DNA of 64,000 bases from Chitinophaga niabensis (GTDB lineage Bacteria > Bacteroidota > Bacteroidia > Chitinophagales > Chitinophagaceae): the NCBI GenBank assembly GCA_017849435.1, contig JAFIGY010000020.1, positions 55,425 through 119,424 on the forward strand, given 5' to 3'. Of this stretch, positions 29,074 to 38,798 are shown piece after piece; position 1 is the first letter of the stretch; the number at the start of each line of letters is the position of its first letter. The translations under genes were made by a program, and so were the position numbers. The notes below the pieces were generated by a model. The model was given only the letters and a program-made list of their open reading frames with translations. It had not been told where the DNA came from and ran no database searches.

Positions 29074-29509
29074 CTTTCACAGGGATCTTCACCGCCTGCC
29101 GCGCTACCAGTTTCCACTGCCCGCTTTCTTTTACGAACACCAGCATCACATAGAGATGTACATTGCCCGGTTTGCCATTATCGTTGGTAGTGGCGCTCAG
29201 CGTATGGCGCACAATAGCCGTTTGTCCGGTGATGGCGATGGTTTGATCTGTCAGGTCTATCGTAACGAAATCGGATTTCCCGCTAACGATATGGTCTACG
29301 AAAGCAGCCCTGTCCTCTATATTGCCCCCGGAATGCCCATAGCTCAGTTTGGCGGAAGTGATCTTCTCCAGACCGGCTTTGTCCGCATCTATCATGGCCT
29401 TGCGAAGTGTTTCCACAGCCTGCGTTACTGCTGATTCATCTTTGGATTGTGCAGTGGCAACAGAAAAGGAGGAGCTTAATATCATAAAAAGTACAAGTAA
29501 GTGTTTCAT
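29063..29509 (-). CDS. exported DUF4440/SnoaL-like protein
   Basis: A 148-residue protein with a signal peptide (MKHLLVLFMILSSSFSVATA). The rest is a cone-shaped NTF2/SnoaL-type fold: VTQAVETLRKAMIDADKAGL at the start, a beta-sheet with AIVRHTLSATTND, and QWKLVARQAVKIP at the end, which is typical of DUF4440. The start at 29509 is chosen because it opens the signal peptide; an upstream ATG would add 10 residues. The role of secreted DUF4440 proteins is not established, so only fold and location are claimed. Confidence 0.82.
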   Translation of the reverse strand: MKHLLVLFMILSSSFSVATAQSKDESAVTQAVETLRKAMIDADKAGLEKITSAKLSYGHSGGNIEDRAAFVDHIVSGKSDFVTIDLTDQTIAITGQTAIVRHTLSATTNDNGKPGNVHLYVMLVFVKESGQWKLVARQAVKIPVKEKP

Positions 29510-29639
29510 ATTTTCAAACGTGTTGTTGGAGAATAACAATTTACAAATTGTCCGGCGGATATGGAAACGTTTTCATAAAAACAGGGCTGTTCCAAAAGTA
29601 AGGACAGCCCTGTTGTATTCGGGTACCTGTGCAACCGAA

Positions 29640-31163
29640 TCAATTCTTCGGCGGGAAATTATAAGGTATCCATTCCGGCAGGTTCGTCAGCTCTTTCTTC
29701 ATGCTTTCGCTGATGGGTATCCCCCATTTCTCGAAGAAAGGCGCAATATTCCGACCGGCCACCTTTGAGAAAGTGCCGGCCCACATATCCCTCTTCTGTT
29801 CATCCCTCTTCAGGTTCTTCCCTTCCGGATCCACAGCAGCCATGGCCTGGTATTCGCGGAAGAACTTCTTGAAGGTCTCCCACCCGAACGCCTCCTGCAA
29901 TTGCCGGAACATGATCAGCCCGAGGAATGGATTGGCTTTCCATTTCTCATAATCCGCCCCTTCCTGGAAATATTTTTTCATCATCTTCATGGTCTCTTCG
30001 TTGGAAACGCCGTGATGTGCGTCGTCCCGGCCACCCATGAGCCGGTCGAACATATAAAGGGAAAAGAAATTACAGCTTACTTCAGTAGTACCGCCGAACA
30101 CCCAGTCGAGATTCTGCATGTTATGCCCGATCTCGTGGAAGAATCCCCAGTTGGCGCCGCCTTTGCTCCCCGTCATCAGTCGCATGGGATTGGTGATCAC
30201 ATCTGCGGACAGCAGGTTGCGTGAAGGAGAATGATGGATCATGATCGGGTATCCACTGTGCATGAACCCTCCCCCGATCTGTTCATCGATCACCATACGC
30301 TGCGGGCGGTAGAAGGGCTGCGGAAGCTGCGCAAGGTCCATCTCTCCGCTAACGATCAGCGCCCAGAGCTGCATCACGTAAGATGGATCGGTGACCTGTT
30401 GCAGGATGGAATCCGGCAGGGTGAGGATCACCTTGTCTGACGCCAGCTCGCCCCAGGGAGCTTTATTATCTTTCAGTTGTTCTTTCCATTGTTCGGGTGT
30501 GGTCAGTCCTTCCTGGTAAAGCGGCGCTGCCACAGCATGACTGATCTTAATATCCCCGCTCCAGGAGTCGCTTTTCACAGGAGCGCTGATGTAGATGAGC
30601 CCGCCGAAGGGAGAAGCGAGCCGTGTAGTAGCGGTTTTCAGTTCCTGTTCTTTCACGATCGCCGGCATCCTGCGCCAGTCCTCTTTCCCGGCCATCCAGA
30701 AGTTCAGATTGTCTGAATGGTTACCGATCTGCAGCTGAATCCCCTTCCCCAGCAGCTCTTTAGGAAGGGTCACCTCAATGTACTCCCCCGCTGCTGCATA
30801 CAAACCGGTGCTGTACAGCGTGGGCCGCCAGGGCTGCGAGTATTGGAGTCGGGATACGATCGGCACAAGCGCATCGTTAATGCGGGTGTGACTGATCTTC
30901 ACCGTTCTGGTGATCATTTTGGCGCCTTCTTTCACTTTACCGGGAAAAACTTCCGCGGAAGGATGCGCTTTGATCTGTTTGTAATCCGTGAGTTGAAGCT
31001 GCTTCGAGCTCCATTCGAATACCTGCTTGCGGAATTCCGTTTCTTTTACTGACAAGGGTTTTTCGGGTGTGATGAGGATGTTTTCGGGCGAGGGGCCGCT
31101 TTGCGCATAAGTAGCGAACGCAGCGAGCAGCATCGCGTAAGTGATGGTTGTTTGCTTTATCAT
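29640..31163 (-). CDS. M60-family (enhancin-like) metallopeptidase
   Basis: Secreted zinc peptidase of the M60 family, members of which cut glycosylated regions of mucin-type proteins. Signal peptide of about 20 residues (cleavage near TYAQ). The zinc site is HEIGH at residues 343-347, with Glu361 as the likely third ligand 14 residues later in GGTTEVSCN. The N-terminal part (about 100-210, YSTGLYAAAGEYIEVTLP) is the carbohydrate-binding-like M60 beta domain. 507 residues. It is divergent from the nitrilase gene (start 31259) with 95 bases between. Confidence 0.93.
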   Translation of the reverse strand: MIKQTTITYAMLLAAFATYAQSGPSPENILITPEKPLSVKETEFRKQVFEWSSKQLQLTDYKQIKAHPSAEVFPGKVKEGAKMITRTVKISHTRINDALVPIVSRLQYSQPWRPTLYSTGLYAAAGEYIEVTLPKELLGKGIQLQIGNHSDNLNFWMAGKEDWRRMPAIVKEQELKTATTRLASPFGGLIYISAPVKSDSWSGDIKISHAVAAPLYQEGLTTPEQWKEQLKDNKAPWGELASDKVILTLPDSILQQVTDPSYVMQLWALIVSGEMDLAQLPQPFYRPQRMVIDEQIGGGFMHSGYPIMIHHSPSRNLLSADVITNPMRLMTGSKGGANWGFFHEIGHNMQNLDWVFGGTTEVSCNFFSLYMFDRLMGGRDDAHHGVSNEETMKMMKKYFQEGADYEKWKANPFLGLIMFRQLQEAFGWETFKKFFREYQAMAAVDPEGKNLKRDEQKRDMWAGTFSKVAGRNIAPFFEKWGIPISESMKKELTNLPEWIPYNFPPKN

Positions 31164-31258
31164 ACTGTTGTTTGCGTTGAGGGCGTTAAGATAAGATTTG
31201 AGGAAGGAACTCGCGGGAGTTTATGGATGACCGGTAAATAAGTTCTAGCTTAGCATCT

Positions 31259-32203
31259 ATGAAAAATTTACAAATAGCCACCGCGCAGTTTGAAAACCGC
31301 AGCGGCGATAAATCATACAATCTTTCCATGATCCGCAACCTGACGAAGAAAGCCGCCGCAGATGGCGCGGATGTAATTGCATTCCACGAATGTTCCATCA
31401 CCGGGTATACGTTTGCCCGGCATCTGGACAAAGAGCAGATGCTCAAACTCGCGGAATTTATTCCCGATGGTCCCGGCATCAAAGCATTAACGGAAATAGC
31501 GCAGGAAACGGGCGTTGCAATACTGGCAGGACTGTTTGAGAAAGATGCGGACAACAAACTGTACAAAGCTTATGTATGTGTGAACGGGAACGGTCTCGTG
31601 GCCAAATACCGGAAGCTTCATCCCTTTATCAATCCTTACCTCACACCCGGCGACGGTTATGTGGTGTTTGATCTACTCGGCTGGAAATGCGGTATTCTCA
31701 TTTGCTACGATAACAACGTGATCGAAAATGTACGGGCCACGGCGTTGCTGGGCGCGGATATCATCTTCATGCCGCACGTCACCATGTGCACACCTTCTAC
31801 GCGCCCCGGCGCCGGTTTCGTGGATCCGCGGCTCTGGGAACGCCGTCATGAAGATCCCACTTCCCTGCGCCAGGAGTTTGACGGGTTGAAAGGGCGCGCC
31901 TGGCTGATGAAATGGTTACCCGCACGGGCATACGACAATGCCATATATGCCGTATTCTCCAATCCCATCGGGATGGATGATGATCAGCTGAAGAACGGCT
32001 GCTCCATGATACTCGACCCTTTCGGGGATATCATCGCCGAATGCCGCCGGCTGGACAATGACTATGCCATCGCGCTCATCACTCCTGAAAAACTACAACA
32101 GGCCGGCGGTTACAGGTACCGGCGGGCGAGGAGACCTGACCTTTACGGGGACATCCTCGCGCAACCGCATGTACCTGAACAGAAAGTAGTGTGGATGAAA
32201 TAG
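31259..32203 (+). CDS. nitrilase-superfamily amidohydrolase
   Basis: Carbon-nitrogen hydrolase that attacks amides or N-carbamoyl compounds. The catalytic triad is present: Glu44 in AFHECSITGY, Lys119 in KYRKLHPF and Cys149 in GILICYDNN. 314 residues. There is no signal peptide, so it acts in the cytoplasm. The 3' end is almost in contact with the convergent metY gene (2 bases between). Among subfamilies it is closest in feel to the general amidase/beta-ureidopropionase-like group, but the substrate is undetermined. Confidence 0.9.
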   Translation: MKNLQIATAQFENRSGDKSYNLSMIRNLTKKAAADGADVIAFHECSITGYTFARHLDKEQMLKLAEFIPDGPGIKALTEIAQETGVAILAGLFEKDADNKLYKAYVCVNGNGLVAKYRKLHPFINPYLTPGDGYVVFDLLGWKCGILICYDNNVIENVRATALLGADIIFMPHVTMCTPSTRPGAGFVDPRLWERRHEDPTSLRQEFDGLKGRAWLMKWLPARAYDNAIYAVFSNPIGMDDDQLKNGCSMILDPFGDIIAECRRLDNDYAIALITPEKLQQAGGYRYRRARRPDLYGDILAQPHVPEQKVVWMK

Positions 32204-32205
32204 GA

Positions 32206-33513
<1,308 letters not shown>

Positions 33514-33530
33514 TTATTTTGATGTTTTAT

Positions 33531-33553
33531 TAGTCTACAAAATAAATAGACTA
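33531..33553 (-). promoter_or_regulatory. palindrome upstream of metY
   Basis: TAGTCTA-CAAAATAAA-TAGACTA: two perfect 7-base arms around a 9-base spacer, 24 bases before the metY start. The spacer contains a near -7 element on the minus strand (TATTTTG), so a bound regulator would cover the promoter. It resembles sulfur-metabolism operators of the Rrf2/CymR kind; that identity is an inference. Confidence 0.6.
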
Positions 33554-33702
33554 CCCTATATCTCAAAATAATTTATTAAATCAGTAAATAATCCTCTCCC
33601 TGCAAAACATCAAGGAAAGCCTGCAGCTCATCAAACCAAATTCCTCATCCCACCGCCTTTCTATTGCTTTGTATCGTATTCTTCACCTAAAAAAACAAGG
33701 TT

Positions 33703-34221
33703 ATGTCATTCCTTAAAAAATTCACCGTTATGGCCGGCGCCTGTCTCACCCTGGCTACACTCTACGCCAAAGCAGGAAGGGACCAGTTCAAAGTGTATCT
33801 CAACAACAAACTCCTGCTGGAGCAATATGTCGGCGAATCTGTCAGCCTGAAACAGCTGCAGCTTGAGAAAGCCAATGCGAACGATCAGCTGACCTTCCAT
33901 TACAGCCATTGCGGCCAGATCGGCACCAGCCGGAAGATCGTTGTGGAAGATGCCAAAGGGAACATCATCAAAAAATGGGAGTTCGCGGATGCGGACGGTA
34001 AGAATTCCGGTATGGTGATCCCGGTAAAAGAAGTGCTGGCTTTACAGAAAGAAGACCTGCAATTCTTCTACGCCTCCAACCAGTTGCCCAAAGGCATGAT
34101 GATCGCTTCTTTCCATGTGAATAATAAAACCACTTCCTGGCAGCCGGTTGCACCACAGGGCAAAAGCCATTGGTTACTGGCTATCCTGTTCTCCGGCTGG
34201 CGGAGCGCAGCGATTTGTTAA
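33703..34221 (+). CDS. exported hypothetical protein, C-terminus probably interrupted
   Basis: 172 residues with a signal peptide (cleavage near YAKAG). The mature part is beta-rich (DQFKVYLNNKLLLEQYV, YSHCGQIG, WEFADADG) with one or two Cys; no known domain was recognised. The frame ends at two adjacent TAA codons (34219-34224). In the same frame the sequence continues as WPYLYGKQQEAKDTDTTLPA up to a TAA at 34297-34299, immediately before a terminator at 34304. The original protein probably ended there, so a nonsense or double frame change is likely near 34190-34224. The protein may still be made in the shortened form. Confidence 0.65.
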   Translation: MSFLKKFTVMAGACLTLATLYAKAGRDQFKVYLNNKLLLEQYVGESVSLKQLQLEKANANDQLTFHYSHCGQIGTSRKIVVEDAKGNIIKKWEFADADGKNSGMVIPVKEVLALQKEDLQFFYASNQLPKGMMIASFHVNNKTTSWQPVAPQGKSHWLLAILFSGWRSAAIC

Positions 34222-34303
34222 TAATGGCCATACCTCTACGGCAAACAACAGGAAGCGAAAGATACCGATACCACATTGCCTGCAAAAGAACCGGCATAAT
34301 CAT

Positions 34304-34337
34304 AAACGGGGTATGTTCTCAAAGCATACCCCGTTTT
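34304..34337 (+). terminator. Rho-independent terminator
   Basis: AAACGGGGTATG pairs perfectly with CATACCCCGTTT (12 pairs) around a 9-base loop, followed by T. It starts 4 bases after the last in-frame stop of the upstream gene. Confidence 0.85.
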
Positions 34338-34368
34338 CATTTTACAGCCGGATGCTTATTTTTACAGG

Positions 34369-35430
34369 ATGAAACGCAATCTGCTCTTCGTCATCCTGCT
34401 TTTCCTCTCCACATACACGAAAGCACAATACATTTCAGCGCAGCTGGACAAACGAGTGATGATCCTCGATCATCCGCCCTTCGCCTCCTGCCACGCTTCC
34501 ACCATCACCGGTCTGGGCAAAGACAAGCTGATGGCGGCATGGTTTGCCGGCACGCATGAAGGCGCGACTGACGTCAGCATCTGGACGGCGTTGTATGAAA
34601 ACGGGAAATGGGCCGCCCCCAAACAGGTAGCAAACGGTGTGATCAACGACAGCCTGCGTTACCCCTGCTGGAACCCGGTACTCTTTAAAACCAAAGCAGG
34701 TAAGCTTTTCCTGTTTTATAAAGTGGGGCCCAATCCAAGGGAATGGTGGGGTATGATGGTGACTTCCGGCAACAACGGCAAAACCTGGTCTGCTCCCGAA
34801 AAAATGCCGGAAGGCATGCTGGGTCCGATCAAGAACAAACCTGTTCAGTTGAAGAATGGCGATATCCTCTACCCTTCCAGTACGGAAAGCAAAGACGAGA
34901 AAACCTGGCACATCCATCTTGAACGCTCCGACCGCAATGGCCGCAACTGGAGCCGCACGTTGATCGCCAACGATACCTTCAGCGTCATCCAGCCCAGCAT
35001 ACTCCTCTACCCGCACGATTCCCTGCAAATGCTGTGCAGAAGCCGCCAGAACTGTGTCGTGCAAACCTGGTCCAAAGACAACGGCGTCACCTGGGGACCG
35101 CTCTCCCTGACCGCATTGCCTAATCCCAATTCGGGTACTGATGCCGTCACCCTCCAGAACGGCTTAAAAGTGATTGTATACAATCCGCTGACAGCGGGAC
35201 AGCAATGGTGGGAAGGCCGGAGCAAATTGTTTGTAGCGGCCTCTACGGACGGTATTCACTGGCAGGATGTTTTTGCACTGGAGAATGAACCTAAAGGAGA
35301 ATACAGTTATCCGGCAATCATCCAGACGGAAGACGGCGCCGTACATATAACGTATACGGCAGAACGAAAGAATATCCGGCATGTGGTATTATTCATCAAC
35401 CGGAAAGGAGAAGACGGATCAGTTCTGTAA
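34369..35430 (+). CDS. BNR/sialidase-like exported glycoside hydrolase
   Basis: Secreted six-bladed propeller protein of the BNR_2 sialidase-like type. A signal peptide of about 19 residues ends at TKAQ. HASTITGLGKDKLMAAWFAG is the first blade. Asp-box-like turns are TSGNNGKTWSAP, DRNGRNWSR, SKDNGVTWGP and STDGIHWQD. The C-terminal blade has EYSYPAIIQTEDGAVHITYT. It lacks the FRIP motif of GH33, so it may be a different hydrolase, or a rhamnosidase-like member of this fold. 353 residues. The last 12 bases overlap the convergent lipoprotein gene. Confidence 0.8.
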   Translation: MKRNLLFVILLFLSTYTKAQYISAQLDKRVMILDHPPFASCHASTITGLGKDKLMAAWFAGTHEGATDVSIWTALYENGKWAAPKQVANGVINDSLRYPCWNPVLFKTKAGKLFLFYKVGPNPREWWGMMVTSGNNGKTWSAPEKMPEGMLGPIKNKPVQLKNGDILYPSSTESKDEKTWHIHLERSDRNGRNWSRTLIANDTFSVIQPSILLYPHDSLQMLCRSRQNCVVQTWSKDNGVTWGPLSLTALPNPNSGTDAVTLQNGLKVIVYNPLTAGQQWWEGRSKLFVAASTDGIHWQDVFALENEPKGEYSYPAIIQTEDGAVHITYTAERKNIRHVVLFINRKGEDGSVL

Positions 35431-36507
35431 GTCCGGCAATTGTTCCATCAATCTGCCTGCAAGCTCCTGGTTAAAATGGCTGCTTGCTTTGTAGGTATCG
35501 AATACCTTCTGCGCCTTGTCTGCCTGGTTCATTTTTACATATGCCTCCAGTAATCTGCACATATTCCCGGTGAAGGAAGGATCGTAACGGTATACTTTCT
35601 CATAGCAGGCAAGGCTTTGTGAAGACTTCCCATTGGCCCAGAGAACGTTCCCCCTATAGAAATCCAGGTAAGGGTCTCCGCCCAACAGCTCATTCAGTTT
35701 ATTCACTTCGTATATCGTTCTATCGTAATCTCCGGCCAGGAAATAGGCATCCAGGAGCAGCAGATGTGTGTTGGGGTCGTTAGGGAAACTTTTAGCAAAA
35801 TTCTCCAGCGCCGTTCTGTAAAGGTCTGTACTAATCTGTTCACAGGCTTTGACGTAAGTTATCTGGAATCCCTTGCTTTTCCGGAAAGCAGGGCCCATCT
35901 TTTCATAAAGCTGCCTGACGCCTTCGTAATCTTTCCGTTGCAGCAACTGCTTGAGCAGAACAAGGGAATCTACATTGCTATTTGCAGTTTTTACGTCTAT
36001 ATCCGGAGGCGCCATAACCTCCATCAGATTGGCTATTGAAGTAGTCAGCAATTCGCCGGTAAGATAGCTGTAGATATCCTCTACCTTCACGGAATCCCGC
36101 ACAAGCGTCAATTGCATATCGTGATAATTAAGGCTGCCACCTTCAGTAACCATTCTGAAAAGGAGATGCTGCTTCCCTTCCTGTTCATAGGCGCGCAACA
36201 ACCGGAAACTGCCTCCCCTTGTATTATCTACCAATCGCACCGCCATCTGCCGCATGGAGAAAGTGGACTTGAACCCTTGTAAAAAAGCTTTATTCTTCGC
36301 AACCTTGCATTTTTTCTCGAAGATCACATAAAAAGAAGGCAGATCGAAAAGATTGCTCACTTTGGCCACGTCTCCCTGCTGCATGGCATTCTCGATCGCT
36401 TTGGCAGTTTCGAGGGCTTTTGCCCTTGTTACTTTTTTTACGGGTGGTGTACACTGAAATGCGAGCAGACAGCTGCACAGGATGATCCATAATCTTTTTC
36501 GCATCAT
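35419..36507 (-). CDS. hypothetical lipoprotein with a TPR-like C-terminal half
   Basis: 362 residues from the ATG at 36507 (a second ATG follows directly at 36504). A short signal peptide ends in LLAFQC, a lipobox. The N-terminal half resembles a DUF-type alpha/beta domain (KVSNLFDLPSFYVIFEKK). The C-terminal half has helical pairs of TPR kind (LLLLDAYFLAGDYDRTIYEV and FYRGNVLWANGKSSQSLACY). No enzyme motif was recognised. It follows the DeoR gene by 57 bases on the same strand and may be in its operon. Function unknown. Confidence 0.75.
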   Translation of the reverse strand: MMRKRLWIILCSCLLAFQCTPPVKKVTRAKALETAKAIENAMQQGDVAKVSNLFDLPSFYVIFEKKCKVAKNKAFLQGFKSTFSMRQMAVRLVDNTRGGSFRLLRAYEQEGKQHLLFRMVTEGGSLNYHDMQLTLVRDSVKVEDIYSYLTGELLTTSIANLMEVMAPPDIDVKTANSNVDSLVLLKQLLQRKDYEGVRQLYEKMGPAFRKSKGFQITYVKACEQISTDLYRTALENFAKSFPNDPNTHLLLLDAYFLAGDYDRTIYEVNKLNELLGGDPYLDFYRGNVLWANGKSSQSLACYEKVYRYDPSFTGNMCRLLEAYVKMNQADKAQKVFDTYKASSHFNQELAGRLMEQLPDLQN

Positions 36508-36564
36508 CGCATCAGGGATGTTTTCGGCAGAGGGATATGTATGCATAGGTTTCGGTTAAAATAT

Positions 36565-37335
36565 TCAGACGATTACCACCTCGATGCCCATATCTTCGAG
36601 CAGTTTTACCATATGCTCGGAGATACCTTTATCGGTAATGATCTGGTCCACTTCCTCGAGGCGGCAGATACGGCCGAAGCCTCTCCTCCCGAATTTGGAA
36701 GAGTCCGCCAGCACAATGGTCTTTTGTGCAGCGGCGATCATCTGTTGGTTCAGGTGCGCTTCGGAAATACTGGTGGTAGTCAGTCCAAACTCCACATCAA
36801 TCCCATCCACACCAAGGAACAGTTTGCTGCAGGAAAAATCCTTCAGGATCTTTTCCGCATACGGTCCTGCTACGGAAGAGGAATTATTGCGGATCACGCC
36901 GCCAAGCTGGAGCACTTCGATCTCGTGGAAACGGTTCAGCTCCAATGCCACATTCAGGGCGGAGGTGATGATCATCAGCGGACCCCGCGGCTGAATATGC
37001 TTGGCCAGTGCCAGCACTGTAGTTCCGGAAGCGATGATAATGGCGTCTCCCGGCATGATCAGAGAGGCGGCCGCTTTGCCGATATTCTGTTTGTCTTCCC
37101 GGCGGATCTTTTCCTTTTCGTTCACCGGTTTATCGTTCGTATAGGGATTTTGTACTGTTGCGCCGCCGTGGGAGCGGTACAATAATGACTTATCCTCCAG
37201 CAGTTTGAGGTCTTTCCGGATGGTTACGCCTGAAACGTCCAGCTCCTTACATAATTCCACCACATTCACGTAACCTTTCTCGTACAGTTTGCTCAGGATA
37301 TATTTATGTCTTTCTGCGATGTTAATCATTGACAT
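36565..37335 (-). CDS. DeoR/GlpR-family transcriptional regulator
   Basis: Sugar-phosphate-sensing repressor. The N-terminal DeoR helix-turn-helix lies at about residues 5-58 (VVELCKELDVSGVTIRKDLK, then SHGGAT). The C-terminal DeoRC sensor has IIASGTTVLALAKHI, LQLGGVIRNNSSSVAGPYA and KLFLGVDGID, the sugar-isomerase-like motifs. 257 residues. The start at 37335 gives the usual short N-terminus; 37329 is possible. Such regulators normally control sugar catabolism near them; here no sugar operon is directly adjacent, so the target is open. Confidence 0.92.
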   Translation of the reverse strand: MSMINIAERHKYILSKLYEKGYVNVVELCKELDVSGVTIRKDLKLLEDKSLLYRSHGGATVQNPYTNDKPVNEKEKIRREDKQNIGKAAASLIMPGDAIIIASGTTVLALAKHIQPRGPLMIITSALNVALELNRFHEIEVLQLGGVIRNNSSSVAGPYAEKILKDFSCSKLFLGVDGIDVEFGLTTTSISEAHLNQQMIAAAQKTIVLADSSKFGRRGFGRICRLEEVDQIITDKGISEHMVKLLEDMGIEVVIV

Positions 37336-37404
37336 ATGGGTAGATAGATTCACCTCAAATTACAGAGGATTTCATTAAAAATAGGAAAATTACCGGGTTC
37401 CGGC

Positions 37405-38220
37405 CTATTTCTGGACAATGCTGTAAAGGATCTTCCGTCCCTTTTCATCAATGTATCCTTGCGGACTGAGGGAATCCGAGGGTATGAAATGCCGCTTGAA
37501 GGCCTGTATGGCGCTGGCGGTATCCTGCAAATTATACCCTATCAGCCGTAATGCCTGCAAATGGCTGAACGATGCCGGCACCTGGATATTGACGGTATCG
37601 GTGTACCAGATACCGAATCCTTTCTTAGCCAGCGTTTCCCAGGGGAAGAGGGCGCTGGGATCGTTTTTCCGTTTGGGGGCAATGTCTCCGTGGCCGATGA
37701 AATTGTCGGCAGGAATGTTGTAACGGTGCTGCAGGGTATCCAACAATACCAGCAGGCTGCGGATCTGTCGCGGATCGAAGGGCTCGCTGCCATTGTTATC
37801 CAGCTCAATTCCAATGGAAGCGGAATTGATGTCCGTCATACTGCCCCATTTGGAAACACCGCCATGCCAGGCGCGCAGATAGTCATTCAGCATATGATGG
37901 ATCGTTCCATCCCGGCAAACCACGTAATGCGCACTCACCTGCGTGCGCTCCAGTGTGAAAGTGCGAAGCGTTTGCTCACAGGAGTTTTGTGCGGTGTGAT
38001 GTATGATCACGTAATTGGGTTTGCGCAGGTTGAAATTTACGGTACCTGCCCACCAGGGGGCGGCCGATGCTGCGTCTACAGGCACATCACCAGGCTTCTG
38101 CCGTAAAACATCGGCCCAATGCCGGGCTTGTTTGCGATACACCTTGTTCGTGCTTTGATACGGCTGTCGGGAACAGCCGGCCATCAGAACAACGGCCAGT
38201 ATGAAGGAAATTCTCAGCAT
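37405..38220 (-). CDS. N-acetylmuramoyl-L-alanine amidase (Amidase_2), lipoprotein
   Basis: Periplasmic or outer-membrane-attached zinc amidase that cuts the lactyl-amide bond of peptidoglycan fragments. The signal sequence ends in VVLMAGC, a lipobox (Cys16). The Amidase_2 domain covers roughly residues 65-215: YVIIHHTAQNS (first zinc His), VSAHYVVCRDGTIHHM, AWHGG, and GHGDIAPKRKNDPSALFPW, which holds the second His and the Asp ligand. 271 residues, AmpD-like. A terminator follows the small gene upstream. It is read alone. Confidence 0.92.
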   Translation of the reverse strand: MLRISFILAVVLMAGCSRQPYQSTNKVYRKQARHWADVLRQKPGDVPVDAASAAPWWAGTVNFNLRKPNYVIIHHTAQNSCEQTLRTFTLERTQVSAHYVVCRDGTIHHMLNDYLRAWHGGVSKWGSMTDINSASIGIELDNNGSEPFDPRQIRSLLVLLDTLQHRYNIPADNFIGHGDIAPKRKNDPSALFPWETLAKKGFGIWYTDTVNIQVPASFSHLQALRLIGYNLQDTASAIQAFKRHFIPSDSLSPQGYIDEKGRKILYSIVQK

Positions 38221-38300
38221 GATGCGCTAAATCTACAAAAAACGCGCCTGGTGCCGAAAGATATTTGCTAACTATTTTATATCATTCCTGACAGAAACGA

Positions 38301-38326
38301 AAAGGGCCGGCCAATGGCCAGCCCCA
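38301..38326 (-). terminator. terminator downstream of the small Lys-rich gene
   Basis: On the minus strand GGGCTGGCC pairs with GGCCGGCCC around a very short loop, followed by TTTTCG. It lies about 50 bases after the small gene's stop. Confidence 0.65.
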
Positions 38327-38376
38327 AATGATGTTCAGCCCGGTTAGCGACCAGACCTTTTGAAAATCCTGAAAAA

Positions 38377-38598
38377 TTAATGCTTTTTAGGATGTACTTT
38401 AGTAGAATCGGTCTTGTGCTTGGGTGCCTTTACAGGAGCCGATTTAGCCTCTTCCTTCTTTTTCTCTTCTTTTTTCGGCTCAGGTTTCTTTTGTTCTTTT
38501 TTGGTTTGTTGGGGAGCTGCTTGCGCCATTACGCTGCTGCCGATGAAACCGGATACTGCAATAGCCATGGCCAGCGCCAGGATAGCTTTCTTTTTCAT
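38377..38598 (-). CDS. small exported Lys/Glu-rich protein
   Basis: 73 residues: a signal peptide (MKKKAILALAMAIAVSGFIG, cleavage near AQA) and a mature part made almost only of Lys, Glu, Pro and Ala (KKEQKKPEPKKEEKKKEEAK), ending in KVHPKKH. No domain. It has a plausible AT-rich leader and its own terminator, and the same organisation as the Lys/Ala-rich protein at 53054. Low sequence complexity means that function cannot be inferred. Confidence 0.7.
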   Translation of the reverse strand: MKKKAILALAMAIAVSGFIGSSVMAQAAPQQTKKEQKKPEPKKEEKKKEEAKSAPVKAPKHKTDSTKVHPKKH

Positions 38599-38731
38599 GT
38601 TGCTGTTTTTTAAAAAATAGTTAAGTGATCTGTACCGCGACTTTTCGCTGCGGCTTCTGATATTAAAACGGATTTAACCCCGGGTTTCCTACCGGAAATT
38701 TGTTAAAGTATTGTTTAAGAAACAGGGCAAC

Positions 38732-38767
38732 AAAAAAGCCCTCACCCGGAAATCTCCTGGCAAGGGC
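38732..38767 (-). terminator. terminator after the fucosidase gene
   Basis: On the minus strand GCCCTTGCC pairs with GGTGAGGGC (9 pairs including two wobbles), followed by six T. It starts 31 bases after the fucosidase stop. Confidence 0.75.
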
Positions 38768-38798
38768 CTTGTATGTCTGTAACAGATCGAAAGCAACC

